Part shown: positions 6,895-14,529 of the stretch, piece after piece
Numbering within the stretch: position 1 is the first letter of the stretch
How the letters are laid out: the number at the start of each line of letters is the position of its first letter
DNA from: CAYJWL01 sp964373855
GTDB lineage: Bacteria > Patescibacteriota > Andersenbacteria > UBA10190
Assembly (NCBI GenBank): GCA_964373855.1
Contig: CAYJWL010000015.1
Span: forward strand, 1-20,922
Reading direction: 5' to 3'
DNA length: 20,922 nucleotides
Program-made: the position numbers and the translations under genes
Notes under the pieces: generated by a model
Databases searched by the model: none
The model's input: the letters and a program-made list of their open reading frames with translations, nothing else
What the model was told of the DNA's origin: nothing

Positions 6895-6992
6895 ACGAGC
6901 GGGTATCTTTTGAGTTCAAATTTTCCCTGCAAATTTTTTTTACGCTAATGATTCCCACCCGCCGGCTATGAGCTCAAAACATACCCGCTCGT
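6895..6992. repeat. 98-bp inverted repeat between convergent genes (20-bp arms, one mismatch)
   Basis: The arm at 6895-6914 (ACGAGCGGGTAT...TTTTGAG) is the inverted complement of 6973-6992 except for one base. Four more pairs, one of them G-T, extend it inward to a 24-pair stem around a 50-base loop that includes eight consecutive Ts. It occupies most of the gap between the 3' ends of the membrane protein gene (+) and thrS (-). Options are a bidirectional transcription barrier, or a MITE-like remnant with terminal inverted repeats. No target duplication is evident. Confidence 0.75.
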
Positions 6993-7004
6993 ACAGGGAG
7001 ATGC

Positions 7005-8783
7005 TTATACACTACGCTCCTTGATTTTCTTCTTCAGGTCTTTAATAACCGCAGATAATTCTTTTGCTCCTTCATCTCCCTTGGCATGGGAGCGCACTGC
7101 CACTGTCTTGCCTCCAACCTCTTTTTTACCTATCACCAGCATCACCGGAACTTTCATGAGCTCGGCGTTGCGGATTTTCTTGCCGATGCTTTCGGCGCGA
7201 TCATCGATTTCTGTGCGGATGGCGGCTTCTTCCAATTGTGATTTGATCTCGGCGGCATAGGGCAGTTGCTCATCGGTTATCGGCAGAATAGCAACCTGCG
7301 CGGGCGCCAGCCACAGCGGCAGATTGCCGGCATAGTGCTCGAGCAAAATCGCCATAAACCGCTCGAGCGAGCCGCTAATTGCCCGGTGGATCATGACGGG
7401 CGTTTTCGGCGTGCCGTCCACATCCATGTAGGTGAGCTCAAGTCGTGTGGGCATATTAAAATCAAGCTGGCATGTTGCCATCTGCCACGTGCGGCCGAGG
7501 CTGTCGCGGGCCATGAAATCAATCTTAGGTCCGTAAAAAGCCGCCTCGCCTTCTGCTTCAGCGAAGTTCGCACCTCGGTTCTGCAATACTTGCCGCAGTG
7601 TGTTCTGCGCGGTATGCCAAGTTTCTACTGAACCTAAATATTTTTCGGGCTGCTGGGAATCCCACAAAGAGAGACGAAATGACAATCCCAAATCAAAGAC
7701 CGCATAAAACTGCTCGACAATATTGATTATCTTGTCGATTTCTGCCTCAATCTGGTCTTCGCGGCAAAAGACGTGTGCGTCATCCTGTGTAATCGAACGC
7801 ACGCGCGTGAGGCCCTGCAACTGCCCAGCTTGCTCGTCTCGATACACGGTTGTTACTTCCGCCAAGCGCAGCGGCAAGTCCCGATAGCTGCGCTGCCGGC
7901 TGGCATAAATCTGGGTGTGATGCGGGCAATTCATTGGCTTAACTACAAATTCATCGTGCGCACCCTTTACGTGAAAAAGATCGTCTTTGAATTTTTCCCA
8001 ATGACCGGATGTTTTATACAGCTCCGGCTTGGCCAAATGAGGGATATTTACTTCCTGGTATCCAAACGGACCCTGCAGCGACCAGATGAATTTCTCCAAC
8101 TCTTTTCGAATTATTGTCCCGCGCGGTGTAAAGAGCGGCATGCCCGGACCAACCAGCGGCGAGAAAGTAAATAGATCCAATTCTTTGCCCAGCTTGCGAT
8201 GATCACGCTTTTTCGCTTCCTCAAGCATGGCCAGATGTGCCTCAAGTTCCTGTTTGGAGGAAAACGCTGTGCCGTAGATGCGAGTGAGCATCTGATTCTT
8301 CTCATCCCCGCGCCAGTACGCGCCGGCCAGCGATAGGAGTTTGAAGTGTTTAAGCTCTTTGGCAGGATTAGCAACATGCCCGCCGCGGCACAGATCGGTA
8401 AAATTGCCGGCAGTATACAGGGTGATCGGCTCGCTGCGCTGGGTGATTTCATCAATCAACTCCAGCTTAAACGGATTATTTTTATATAGCTCCTTGGCTT
8501 CTTCGGGGGAAACTTCCCGGGGAGAAAATTCTTTCCAGTCAGGCAAAAGCTCCCGCATTTTCTTCTCGATTGTAAGGAGATCACCCTTCGACGGGTTCGA
8601 CCGGCTCACCGCTGTCTGGCTCAGGGCGACTTTGCCGAAGTCGAAGTCGTAATAAAACCCGTCCTCGATTGCCGGGCCGATCGTCGGCTTGGCATCGGGC
8701 CAGAGTTCCATTACAGCCGCCGCCAGCAAATGTGCGGCACTATGTCGCAGAGCATCGAGCTTCAATTTTTCATTTTCACTCAT
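7005..8783 (-). CDS. thrS: Threonyl-tRNA synthetase lacking the TGS domain
   Basis: Charges tRNA(Thr) with threonine. It starts directly with the editing domain: HSAAH (H14, H18) and CRGGH (C132, H136) are the editing-site ligands. The class II catalytic core follows, with MNCPHH (C286), motif 2 YRDEQAGQLQGLTRVRS, QDDAHVF (H337) and MIHRAISGSLERF (H466, motif 3); C286, H337 and H466 are the expected zinc ligands. The anticodon-binding domain closes the protein. 592 residues from the ATG at 8783 (MSENEKLKLDALRHSAAH); a frame-open lead of 17 residues upstream has no conservation. The N-terminal TGS domain of E. coli ThrRS is absent. Residues about 51-67 (KVALSQTAVSRSNPSKG) are an extra segment encoded by a dispersed palindromic repeat at 8586-8646. 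ACAACAAGTTGT sits just before the ATG and no Shine-Dalgarno is visible. Confidence 0.96.
   Translation of the reverse strand: MSENEKLKLDALRHSAAHLLAAAVMELWPDAKPTIGPAIEDGFYYDFDFGKVALSQTAVSRSNPSKGDLLTIEKKMRELLPDWKEFSPREVSPEEAKELYKNNPFKLELIDEITQRSEPITLYTAGNFTDLCRGGHVANPAKELKHFKLLSLAGAYWRGDEKNQMLTRIYGTAFSSKQELEAHLAMLEEAKKRDHRKLGKELDLFTFSPLVGPGMPLFTPRGTIIRKELEKFIWSLQGPFGYQEVNIPHLAKPELYKTSGHWEKFKDDLFHVKGAHDEFVVKPMNCPHHTQIYASRQRSYRDLPLRLAEVTTVYRDEQAGQLQGLTRVRSITQDDAHVFCREDQIEAEIDKIINIVEQFYAVFDLGLSFRLSLWDSQQPEKYLGSVETWHTAQNTLRQVLQNRGANFAEAEGEAAFYGPKIDFMARDSLGRTWQMATCQLDFNMPTRLELTYMDVDGTPKTPVMIHRAISGSLERFMAILLEHYAGNLPLWLAPAQVAILPITDEQLPYAAEIKSQLEEAAIRTEIDDRAESIGKKIRNAELMKVPVMLVIGKKEVGGKTVAVRSHAKGDEGAKELSAVIKDLKKKIKERSV
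8586..8646. repeat. Dispersed palindromic repeat embedded in frame in thrS
   Basis: CTTCGAC (8586-8592) and GTCGAAG (8640-8646) close a 61-base segment that contains GGTTCGACCGGCTCACC and TGGCTCAGGGCGAC, a style of sequence (CTTCGAC...GGCTCAGGG) that I associate with intergenic palindromic repeats in many genomes. The same termini close the intergenic structure at 3412-3518. Read on the minus strand it stays open and adds about 10-12 residues to ThrRS just after the conserved YYDFDFG. Confidence 0.7.
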
Positions 8784-8843
8784 GACAACTTGTTGTACCA
8801 CCCAAGTGTAGCATAGGCAAGATTCAACGGGCACGATTCACAC

Positions 8844-8982
8844 GAACATCAAAGGTCACCTGCTCACTACGCCGGCAGCCCCAGCGAGGCTGCCGGCTGC
8901 AACATCGGCCTCACTCACTCGCTGCCGCTCGTACCTTGCCCGCTCTGCCTCAGATGCCGCTCGCAGATAACCATTGATGTTC
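8844..8982 (-). repeat. Stem-closed intergenic element, copy C (inverted orientation)
   Basis: Outer arms GAACATCAAAGGT (8844-8856) and ACCATTGATGTTC (8970-8982) pair with one mismatch. A perfect 10-bp stem, GCCGGCAGCC/GGCTGCCGGC with loop CCAGCGA, lies at 8871-8897. Read on the minus strand, the segment just inside the arm (TGCGAGCGGCATCTGAGGCAG) agrees at 17 of 21 positions with the same place in copy A (from 9431), and both then run to a TGAGC motif near the other arm. GAGCGGGCAAGGTA, also at 3549-3562, lies inside. No coding potential is apparent. It sits between the thrS start and the terminator at 8999. Confidence 0.65.
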
Positions 8983-8998
8983 TTTGGAGGGAATAGAG

Positions 8999-9028
8999 AA
9001 AAAAAAGCCCGCAACTTCCTGTTGCGGG
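8999..9028 (-). terminator. Rho-independent terminator of the 69-residue protein gene
   Basis: On the minus strand, CCCGCAAC-AGGAA-GTTGCGGG (9028 to 9008) is a perfect 8-bp stem with a five-base loop, followed by C and eight Ts (complement of A8 at 8999-9006). It begins 12 bases after the stop codon at 9040-9042. This is the clearest intrinsic terminator in the window. Confidence 0.88.
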
Positions 9029-9039
9029 GTTGGCTTGAG

Positions 9040-9249
9040 CTAGTCTTCCCGATCTTCATCGGGTGTTGCAAGAACGTGCCCTGGCGGCAGGGTGATTCCC
9101 CACGCTGCTCGCTCCTCGAGCTCCTCGGCCCACGCGTCGGGATTCTCGCGGAGGGCTTGCGCCTCCTTGATGTGCCGTTCAACAAACTGTTTGATCTCAT
9201 CGTCAGAGATTTGCATGGCCTTCCTCTTATCAATTTGCTCTTCTGACAT
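9040..9249 (-). CDS. Small acidic protein of unknown function (69 residues)
   Basis: Not recognised. Starting at MSEEQIDKRKAMQISDDEI, the product is very polar and acidic, mostly helix-compatible (FVERHIKEAQALRENPDAWAEELEERAAWG), with a C-terminal GITLPPGHVLATPDEDRED tail. It has no membrane segment, cysteines or signal peptide. The ATG at 9249 is preferred over the TTG at 9267 because GGGGAAAGG lies seven bases before it. The reality of the gene is supported by three independent signs: that ribosome-binding site, a near-consensus promoter upstream (9373-9400), and a strong terminator just after the stop. It is a monocistronic unit with a roughly 115-base leader. It lies upstream of thrS on the same strand but is separated from it by the terminator. 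Confidence 0.78.
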   Translation of the reverse strand: MSEEQIDKRKAMQISDDEIKQFVERHIKEAQALRENPDAWAEELEERAAWGITLPPGHVLATPDEDRED

Positions 9250-9372
9250 GGCGTTACCTTTCCCCAATGAGTGGGCGGGATTGCTTCTTGAGAGGCTAGG
9301 CTGCCTCGAAGCAAAGTACGTATAGTGGCCATGCTTGTGTCACTAATCCATCAGTTTTCAATGTGCATGACG

Positions 9373-9400
9373 ATAATACCCGCTATCACGGATTTGTCAA
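9373..9400 (-). promoter_or_regulatory. Strong sigma-70-type promoter for the 69-residue protein
   Basis: On the minus strand, TTGACA (9400-9395), a 16-base spacer, then TATTAT (9378-9373). The -35 is a perfect match and the -10 matches five of six. Transcription would begin near 9366, leaving about 115 bases before the ATG at 9249. It lies between element A and the gene. Confidence 0.75.
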
Positions 9401-9416
9401 GTAAAGATCTTGCGCA

Positions 9417-9559
9417 GGAGCGGTGTGTCCTGTGAGCGGATTCTGAGGCTGTTTTGGCATGGTCCCCGCCGAAGCGATAGCGAAGGCGGGGCAAAGCAGC
9501 CGAGGCCTCAGAGCGAGGCGCTGGCCGAGCGAGAATGAGCGAGCGGGATATACCGCTCC
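9417..9559 (+). repeat. Stem-closed intergenic element, copy A
   Basis: Outer arms GGAGCGGTGTGTCC (9417-9430) and GGATATACCGCTCC (9546-9559) pair over 14 positions, the two imperfect pairs being G-T wobbles. Inside, CTGAG/CTCAG, GGCTGTTTTG (9447-9456) with CAAAGCAGCC (9492-9501), and CCCCGCC (9464-9470) with GGCGGGG (9485-9491) make a long nested hairpin. TCCTGTGA (9428-9435) and GAGAATGAGCGA (9531-9542) recur at equivalent places in copy B. It lies nine bases beyond the stop of the surface-protein gene. No gene is apparent in 9401-9568. Confidence 0.7.
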
Positions 9560-9568
9560 GGAGACAAG

Positions 9569-10744
9569 TTACTGCGGCTTGTTCGCGATGACAATTTCAA
9601 TGGCTTGTGGCCGTGAGGGAATCGAGCGCACCCAGAAGGGCGAGAAGGAAACTTGCGCGTCTTGCACGGCCGGGAATTTTTTGAAGTGTTCGGTTGCTTC
9701 CGTGGCAGATAAGCCAGCCAGGTTTTCTGTGCTCAATATACTCGGGCCAATTTTACTGGCGAATGTGCCGGAAAGCTTTCCTGTCACCTGTGTTTGTCCG
9801 CGTTCGATATCTGCTTTGGTAATCGTTAAATCAAATGAATCCGGATCATACGATAAAAATTCCTCATCGGCCGTTTCCTGATTGCGCAGAGCTAACAGAG
9901 TTAGGCTTAACAGATCGTTGTTATCAACTACCAGTCCGCGTGCGCGTACGGTGATATCAACGTCATAGCCGGTGGCATAGCTGCCCGGCGCGGCCGAGAT
10001 TTGCTCTAAAACAACTTCGGTTGTAAGGAGTTCCGGCCGAATGCCGGCCCCGCCTGATTCCAGCGTGATCTCGCCAAAGGCTTTTTCCTTAGCCGCATTT
10101 ATTACTTCTTCTTTGGTTTTATTAATATCCGCTGCCGCGAGAGGAGTGTCTGAAGCCACCCCGCCGGTAAACGCTTGCGCGCTCTCACCGTATACAACCG
10201 CCTGCAGTGAGGTGGGCAACTTGTCAACAATAAATTTTCCAGCAGGAACGTTGCCGGCTGGGCCGGCCTCTTTGGCGGTTACAAGCGTCGCTACCTCGCC
10301 CTGTGGGGGAATGGTTACTGCAGTGTCGGTCAAGAAAAAAGTGCCGCTGGCCTCATGGCGCAGATGGGTCTTCGGCAGGAGTGGCTGTTCTTCACCCTGA
10401 TCGTTTTTGAGGGTGATTTTGCCTGTGGCGAAATCGTCCCGGACATTGGTTGCCTCCCGAGTTATATGCTTGGCCTCCCGCACTTCTTTCTCAACCAGCT
10501 TGGCCGGCAAGATATAGCGGATAAAATCTGGCTCTTTTGCTTCCGCCGAGAGGATCATGGGCTGTTCAACCGAACGGCTGGAAATTTTGGGATGCACGGT
10601 AATGTGCGCCCGAGGAAGATATATAAAGGCCAAGCTGCCAGCCACGGCCAGCACCAGCAGCGCCATGAGCAGCAACAGGGTACGGCGAGGAATAACGAAT
10701 TGAATTGGCGCTTGTTGGGGCACAGGAGTTTCTGGCATAAGCAT
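9569..10744 (-). CDS. Membrane-anchored surface protein of the 'baseplate J-like' type
   Basis: 391 residues. A short basic cytoplasmic lead (PRR at 19-21) and one transmembrane helix (about 22-43, LLLLMALLVLAVAGSLAFIYL) are followed by a large extracytoplasmic part. The segment DFATGKITLKND...FFLTDTAVTIPP...VTAKEAGPAGNVPAGKF resembles proteins often annotated baseplate J/gp47-like in Patescibacteria, where the domain stands alone with no phage tail genes around. I recognise the type but cannot assign a function; cell-envelope assembly or adhesion are guesses. The ATG at 10744 lacks a Shine-Dalgarno, and a -10 box ends nine bases upstream, so its mRNA may be leaderless. MPETPVP, two codons later, is an alternative start. 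Separated from dnaE upstream and the 69-residue gene downstream by repeat elements B and A. Confidence 0.75.
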   Translation of the reverse strand: MLMPETPVPQQAPIQFVIPRRTLLLLMALLVLAVAGSLAFIYLPRAHITVHPKISSRSVEQPMILSAEAKEPDFIRYILPAKLVEKEVREAKHITREATNVRDDFATGKITLKNDQGEEQPLLPKTHLRHEASGTFFLTDTAVTIPPQGEVATLVTAKEAGPAGNVPAGKFIVDKLPTSLQAVVYGESAQAFTGGVASDTPLAAADINKTKEEVINAAKEKAFGEITLESGGAGIRPELLTTEVVLEQISAAPGSYATGYDVDITVRARGLVVDNNDLLSLTLLALRNQETADEEFLSYDPDSFDLTITKADIERGQTQVTGKLSGTFASKIGPSILSTENLAGLSATEATEHFKKFPAVQDAQVSFSPFWVRSIPSRPQAIEIVIANKPQ

Positions 10745-10753
10745 TGTGACGGT

Positions 10754-10783
10754 ATGATATTGGAAAAACGTCGTTCAGTTCAA
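10754..10783 (-). promoter_or_regulatory. Probable promoter of the surface-protein gene
   Basis: Minus strand: TTGAAC (10783-10778), 18-base spacer, TATCAT (10759-10754), nine bases before the ATG at 10744. The predicted start of transcription falls at or next to the start codon, implying a leaderless message. Confidence 0.5.
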
Positions 10784-10804
10784 ACGGAACTACAGAGCGC
10801 CGCG

Positions 10805-10953
10805 CAACACATCCTGTGACCCTCCTGCACTTTGCCTTATAGCAAGGCTTTGGACGGGCAAGGGCGGCCTAGTGATCTGGGTGAGCGCTGCGCCCCGCGT
10901 AGCGCCGCAAGTTGCGGTGCGAAGTGGGGAGAATGAGCGAATAGGATGTGTTG
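10805..10953 (+). repeat. Stem-closed intergenic element, copy B
   Basis: Outer arms CAACACATCCT (10805-10815) and AGGATGTGTTG (10943-10953) pair perfectly over 11 bases. TCCTGTGA (10812-10819) and GAGAATGAGCGA (10929-10940) match copy A in place and in distance from the arm (three bases to GGAT in both). A CCCCGCGTAGC...AGTGGGG hairpin (10893-10929) sits directly before GAGAATGAGCGA. The arm sequence is unrelated to those of copies A and C. It fills most of the gap between the dnaE stop and the surface-protein promoter; no gene is apparent. Confidence 0.7.
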
Positions 10954-10988
10954 TGGCAGGCGCTTTCATGTGTGTGAGGAACAATGGT

Positions 10989-13900
10989 TTAGGATATTGT
11001 TATGGCTTGCCTGCCCACAACCCGGGATATGCCGGCAACAACAGCCGGGTTGTTGGGCAACCGGAAGGAAGTGGTCAGGCGAGCGGGGACGCCGTTACGA
11101 GTCAGCACAATTTCTACTGCCATCGGCGCAGCATTATTGTGGAAACCGGCCAGAACTGCTTGCAGATGTTTGAGGTCCTCACGCGAGATAGTTGGCGGCA
11201 CACTGATGCTGAATATGCGCCTGTTAGCGGTCGGGCGGACAAATAAATTTCGATTTTTCTTCGCCTCTTGCCCTAATTCCGCAATTGATTCCGGCGTCAG
11301 CGCCCAGGCTTTATCCGCCAGTAACTTGGCTTCGCCGTCTTTGTCGGAAAGCTTGCCGGAAACAATGACCTTGCCTCCTTCGGTCCATAATTGTGAACTG
11401 GCTGCAAGCAGGCGGGGGAAAACTAACGTCTCCATCCGTCCGGTTAAATCTTCGATAGTGGCAAACAGCATCGGCTGTCCCGTTTTTGTAATAATTTTAT
11501 TAATGCGGGCAATCAAGCCAGCCACAGTCAAAGTTGGCTGCTGAAATGAAGGCATATTGTGCTGGGGGCTAATATCAGCTATTGGAGTAATTAATCCTTC
11601 GAGCGATTTCTGCAGCTCGCGCAGGGGATGTTCGGAAATATAGAGGCCGAGCAGCTCCTTTTCCCATGTGAGGCGCTCGTCTTGCGTGGCCGCAGTAATC
11701 GGCGCCAGCTCCAGGCGCGGCTGAACAGCAGATGTGGACTGACCGAACAAATTTTGTTGCCCTTTGTCTGTTTTGCGGTGGAGGGTGCGATTGAAGGTAA
11801 GCAGTCGGTCGGTGTTTTCTAAAATGGCGGCGCGCTCGCCGACGCTGTCGAAAGCTCCCGCCTTCGCCATACTTTCCACTGTCTTTTTGTTTATGTCTTT
11901 CGAATCAAGCCGCCGGAAGACATCAAACAAATCCCGGAACTTGCCTTTCCTCCTCCGCTCGGAAATTAAAGCGTGGGCAGTGTTATGGCCGACATTTTTT
12001 ATGGCGCCCAAGCCAAATCGGATGGCGGGGTTCTTGCCTTTGCCGTTTACGACTTGAAAATCATACTCGCTCTCATTGACGTCAGGCGGCAGGACTTCGA
12101 TGCCTAAGCTTAGCGCCTCGGCGACTTCAATTGCCTGCCGGTCGGTGTTGCCTTCATCCGAAGTTAAAAGCGCGGCCATGAATTCGGCCGGATAATGTGC
12201 TTTTAAATAAGCAGTTTGATAGGCGATGATGGCGTAGCAGGCAGCATGGGCGCGGTTAAATCCATAGCGGGCAAACGGCTCGATAAAGTCCCACACTTTC
12301 TTGGCCGTTGCCTTGTCAATACCGCGCGCGGTGATAGCTCCATCGATAAATTTTTGCCGCTGTTCATTGAGCAGTTGCTTTATTTTTTTACCCACGGCTT
12401 TACGCAGAATATCTGCCTCGGCGTAGCTAAACCCAGCGAAATCCCGGGCGATCTGCAACACCTGATCCTGGGTGACAATCACGCCATACGTCTTCTCCAG
12501 AATCGGTTCAAGAATTGGGTGAAGATACGTTATTTTCTTACGACCGTGCTTGGCGGCAATGAAGTCGGGAATGGAATCCATCGGCCCCGGGCGGTAGAGA
12601 GCTAGGATAGAAATAATATCTTCAAATTCCGTCGGCTTAAGTTCTTTGAGATAACGCTTCATGCCGGATGACTCTAACTGAAAGACGCCGACCGATTTTC
12701 CTTCTTGCAACAGCTTGTAGGCTTTATCATCATCGAGTGGAAGCGCATCAAGGTTAATGTTGATGCTGTGCCTCTCGCCGATAATACCAATTGTCTTCTG
12801 AATGATGGTCAGGTTCTTAAGTCCCAGAAAATCCATCTTGAGAAGACCAAGTGATTCCACTGGGCCCATCGCATACTGGGTGACAGTATCTTTGGCTTCT
12901 TCCGAGGTGCTGGATAGTTGCAGGGGAACATATTCGGTCAACGGCTCATCAGTAATTACCACCGCCGCGGCGTGAGTGGAAGCATGGCGGCAAACCCCTT
13001 CAAGCTTACGGGCAGTGTCAATAAGTTTTTTTGCTTGCGGGTCACCGTCATACATTTGTTTCAGCTCCGGCGACTGCTGCAGCGCCTGTTCAAAATTAGT
13101 GAACGGCGGGATGGCTTTGGCAATGCCATCACAAAATGTGTACGGGTATCCTAATGCCCGTCCGGCATCGCGTACCGCGGCCCGCGCGGCCATTGTCCCG
13201 AAGGTAATAATTTGCGAGACATGTTCAGCGCCGTACTTTTGCCGCACGTAATCTATAACTTCGGCTCGCCGGTCATCAGCAAAATCAAGATCAATATCGG
13301 GCATGGAAACCCGCTCCGGATTCAGGAATCGCTCAAAGAGAAGATTGTACTTGAGCGGATCCACGTTCGTTATATTCGTGACGTAGGAGACCAGGCTGCC
13401 GGCGGCGCTGCCGCGTCCCGGGCCGACCAGAATCCCTCGGCGCTTGGCCTCGTTAACAAAATCAGCCACGATGAGAAAGTAGGGAGCAAACCCGGTCTTC
13501 TTAATAACCTCAATTTCATATTTAAGCCGTTCCTGTAATCCCGATGGCGCGCCGGCCGGGTATCTTTTATTGATACCCTCTAAGCACGCTTCATGCAGTG
13601 CCTGATCAGGCGTTTTGCCCTTGGGCAGCGGGTATGGAGGCAGTTTGTTCACGCCGAACTCTAGGCTTACCTTGCACATCTCGGCAATTTTTTGCGTGTT
13701 GGTAATTGCTTCAGGTAGATGTCGCCACGCCTGCTTAACCTCTTCTTGGGTTTTTAGGGAATAATCCTCGCCCAACATCGAGAGGCGGCCAGTCTCCTGG
13801 ACAGTCCTGCCTGTTTGCACACACAGCAAAACATCTTGGGCTTCAGCATCCTCCGGCTTGATATAGTGGGCATCGGCGGTGGCAACCAGCGGCAGGGAAA

Positions 13901-14492
13901 ACTGCTTGGCATAGCGAATGAGGATGTCGTTCAGTTTTCCCTGAATCGGCAGGCTCGGGTGATCCTGGACTTCCAAATAAAACCGGTCCGGTCCAAATGT
14001 CTCCATGTGCCAGCGGATGAGCGTTTGCGCATCTTCGGGCCTGCCTTCCGTAATCGCCTTGGCAATATCACCATTTAAACAGCCAGAGAGCACAATTAAT
14101 CCTTCGCTATATTGCTTGAGCAATTCGTAATCAATCCGCGGCCGGTAGTAGTATCCGTGCAGGTGCGCCTGGGTCGTGAGTTTAATGAGATGTTTGTATC
14201 CGATATTGTTTTGCGCGAGCAATGTCAAGTGACGGGGGCTCGTATCGATTTTTCCGCGCTTGTTTCGATGGCCGTTCGGGGCCAGATAGGTCTCCATCCC
14301 AACAATCGGCTTAATCCCATGCTCCTGACAGGTTTGAACGAACTCAATAATGCCGTACATAACTCCGTGGTCGGTTAGCGCCAGCGAGGTCATGTTTAGC
14401 TCTTTGGCCCGCTGCACTAAAGCGTCAATTTTTCCCAGCCCGTCGAGCAGGGAATAGTGGCTATGAACATGCAAATGGGTGAAGTCTGACAT
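10989..14492 (-). CDS. dnaE: DNA polymerase III alpha subunit (replicative polymerase)
   Basis: Chromosomal replicative polymerase, 1167 residues. N-terminal PHP domain (about 1-210) keeps the usual metal-ligand set: H8, H10, D41-H42, E67, H88, C138, D207 and H209. The polymerase core has GPGRGSAAGS (357-366) and the catalytic aspartates D399/D401 region (PDIDLDF, 398-404) and D554 (KMDFLGLK). Near residue 912 lies QQNLFG, a beta-clamp-binding motif, then an OB-fold (VAGLIARINKIITKTGQPMLFATIED). The C-terminus is shorter than an E. coli-type tau-binding tail, as in many DnaE1 proteins. Start MSDFTHLHVHSHYS is the standard N-terminus. A -10 box lies eight bases upstream and there is no Shine-Dalgarno. 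The intact PHP centre leaves proofreading by this subunit possible; no dnaQ is in the window. Confidence 0.97.
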   Translation of the reverse strand: MSDFTHLHVHSHYSLLDGLGKIDALVQRAKELNMTSLALTDHGVMYGIIEFVQTCQEHGIKPIVGMETYLAPNGHRNKRGKIDTSPRHLTLLAQNNIGYKHLIKLTTQAHLHGYYYRPRIDYELLKQYSEGLIVLSGCLNGDIAKAITEGRPEDAQTLIRWHMETFGPDRFYLEVQDHPSLPIQGKLNDILIRYAKQFSLPLVATADAHYIKPEDAEAQDVLLCVQTGRTVQETGRLSMLGEDYSLKTQEEVKQAWRHLPEAITNTQKIAEMCKVSLEFGVNKLPPYPLPKGKTPDQALHEACLEGINKRYPAGAPSGLQERLKYEIEVIKKTGFAPYFLIVADFVNEAKRRGILVGPGRGSAAGSLVSYVTNITNVDPLKYNLLFERFLNPERVSMPDIDLDFADDRRAEVIDYVRQKYGAEHVSQIITFGTMAARAAVRDAGRALGYPYTFCDGIAKAIPPFTNFEQALQQSPELKQMYDGDPQAKKLIDTARKLEGVCRHASTHAAAVVITDEPLTEYVPLQLSSTSEEAKDTVTQYAMGPVESLGLLKMDFLGLKNLTIIQKTIGIIGERHSININLDALPLDDDKAYKLLQEGKSVGVFQLESSGMKRYLKELKPTEFEDIISILALYRPGPMDSIPDFIAAKHGRKKITYLHPILEPILEKTYGVIVTQDQVLQIARDFAGFSYAEADILRKAVGKKIKQLLNEQRQKFIDGAITARGIDKATAKKVWDFIEPFARYGFNRAHAACYAIIAYQTAYLKAHYPAEFMAALLTSDEGNTDRQAIEVAEALSLGIEVLPPDVNESEYDFQVVNGKGKNPAIRFGLGAIKNVGHNTAHALISERRRKGKFRDLFDVFRRLDSKDINKKTVESMAKAGAFDSVGERAAILENTDRLLTFNRTLHRKTDKGQQNLFGQSTSAVQPRLELAPITAATQDERLTWEKELLGLYISEHPLRELQKSLEGLITPIADISPQHNMPSFQQPTLTVAGLIARINKIITKTGQPMLFATIEDLTGRMETLVFPRLLAASSQLWTEGGKVIVSGKLSDKDGEAKLLADKAWALTPESIAELGQEAKKNRNLFVRPTANRRIFSISVPPTISREDLKHLQAVLAGFHNNAAPMAVEIVLTRNGVPARLTTSFRLPNNPAVVAGISRVVGRQAITIS

Positions 14493-14500
14493 GAGAATTC

Positions 14501-14529
14501 AGTATAGCGCACAGTTTTGTAATCGGTAA
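14501..14529 (-). promoter_or_regulatory. dnaE promoter, leaderless type
   Basis: Minus strand: TTACCG (14529-14524), exactly 17 bases, TATACT (14506-14501), then eight bases to the dnaE ATG. The -10 matches five of six and the -35 four of six. The -35 overlaps the first of three GTAACTC motifs. Confidence 0.6.

Noticed and set aside
8856..9332. 158-residue open frame on the minus strand
   Set aside because: Composition (Arg/Ser-rich, low hydrophobic order) looks like an out-of-frame reading. It covers element C, the terminator and the real 69-residue gene in another frame.
9569..10744. Phage tail gene or prophage
   Set aside because: The protein has an N-terminal membrane anchor and no phage genes surround it; the 'baseplate J' label is only a similarity type in these bacteria.
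8844..10953. Integron attC sites
   Set aside because: Size and stem-loop shape are similar, but the conserved RYYYAAC/GTTRRRY ends are absent, the outer arms vary completely, and there is no integrase or cassette array.
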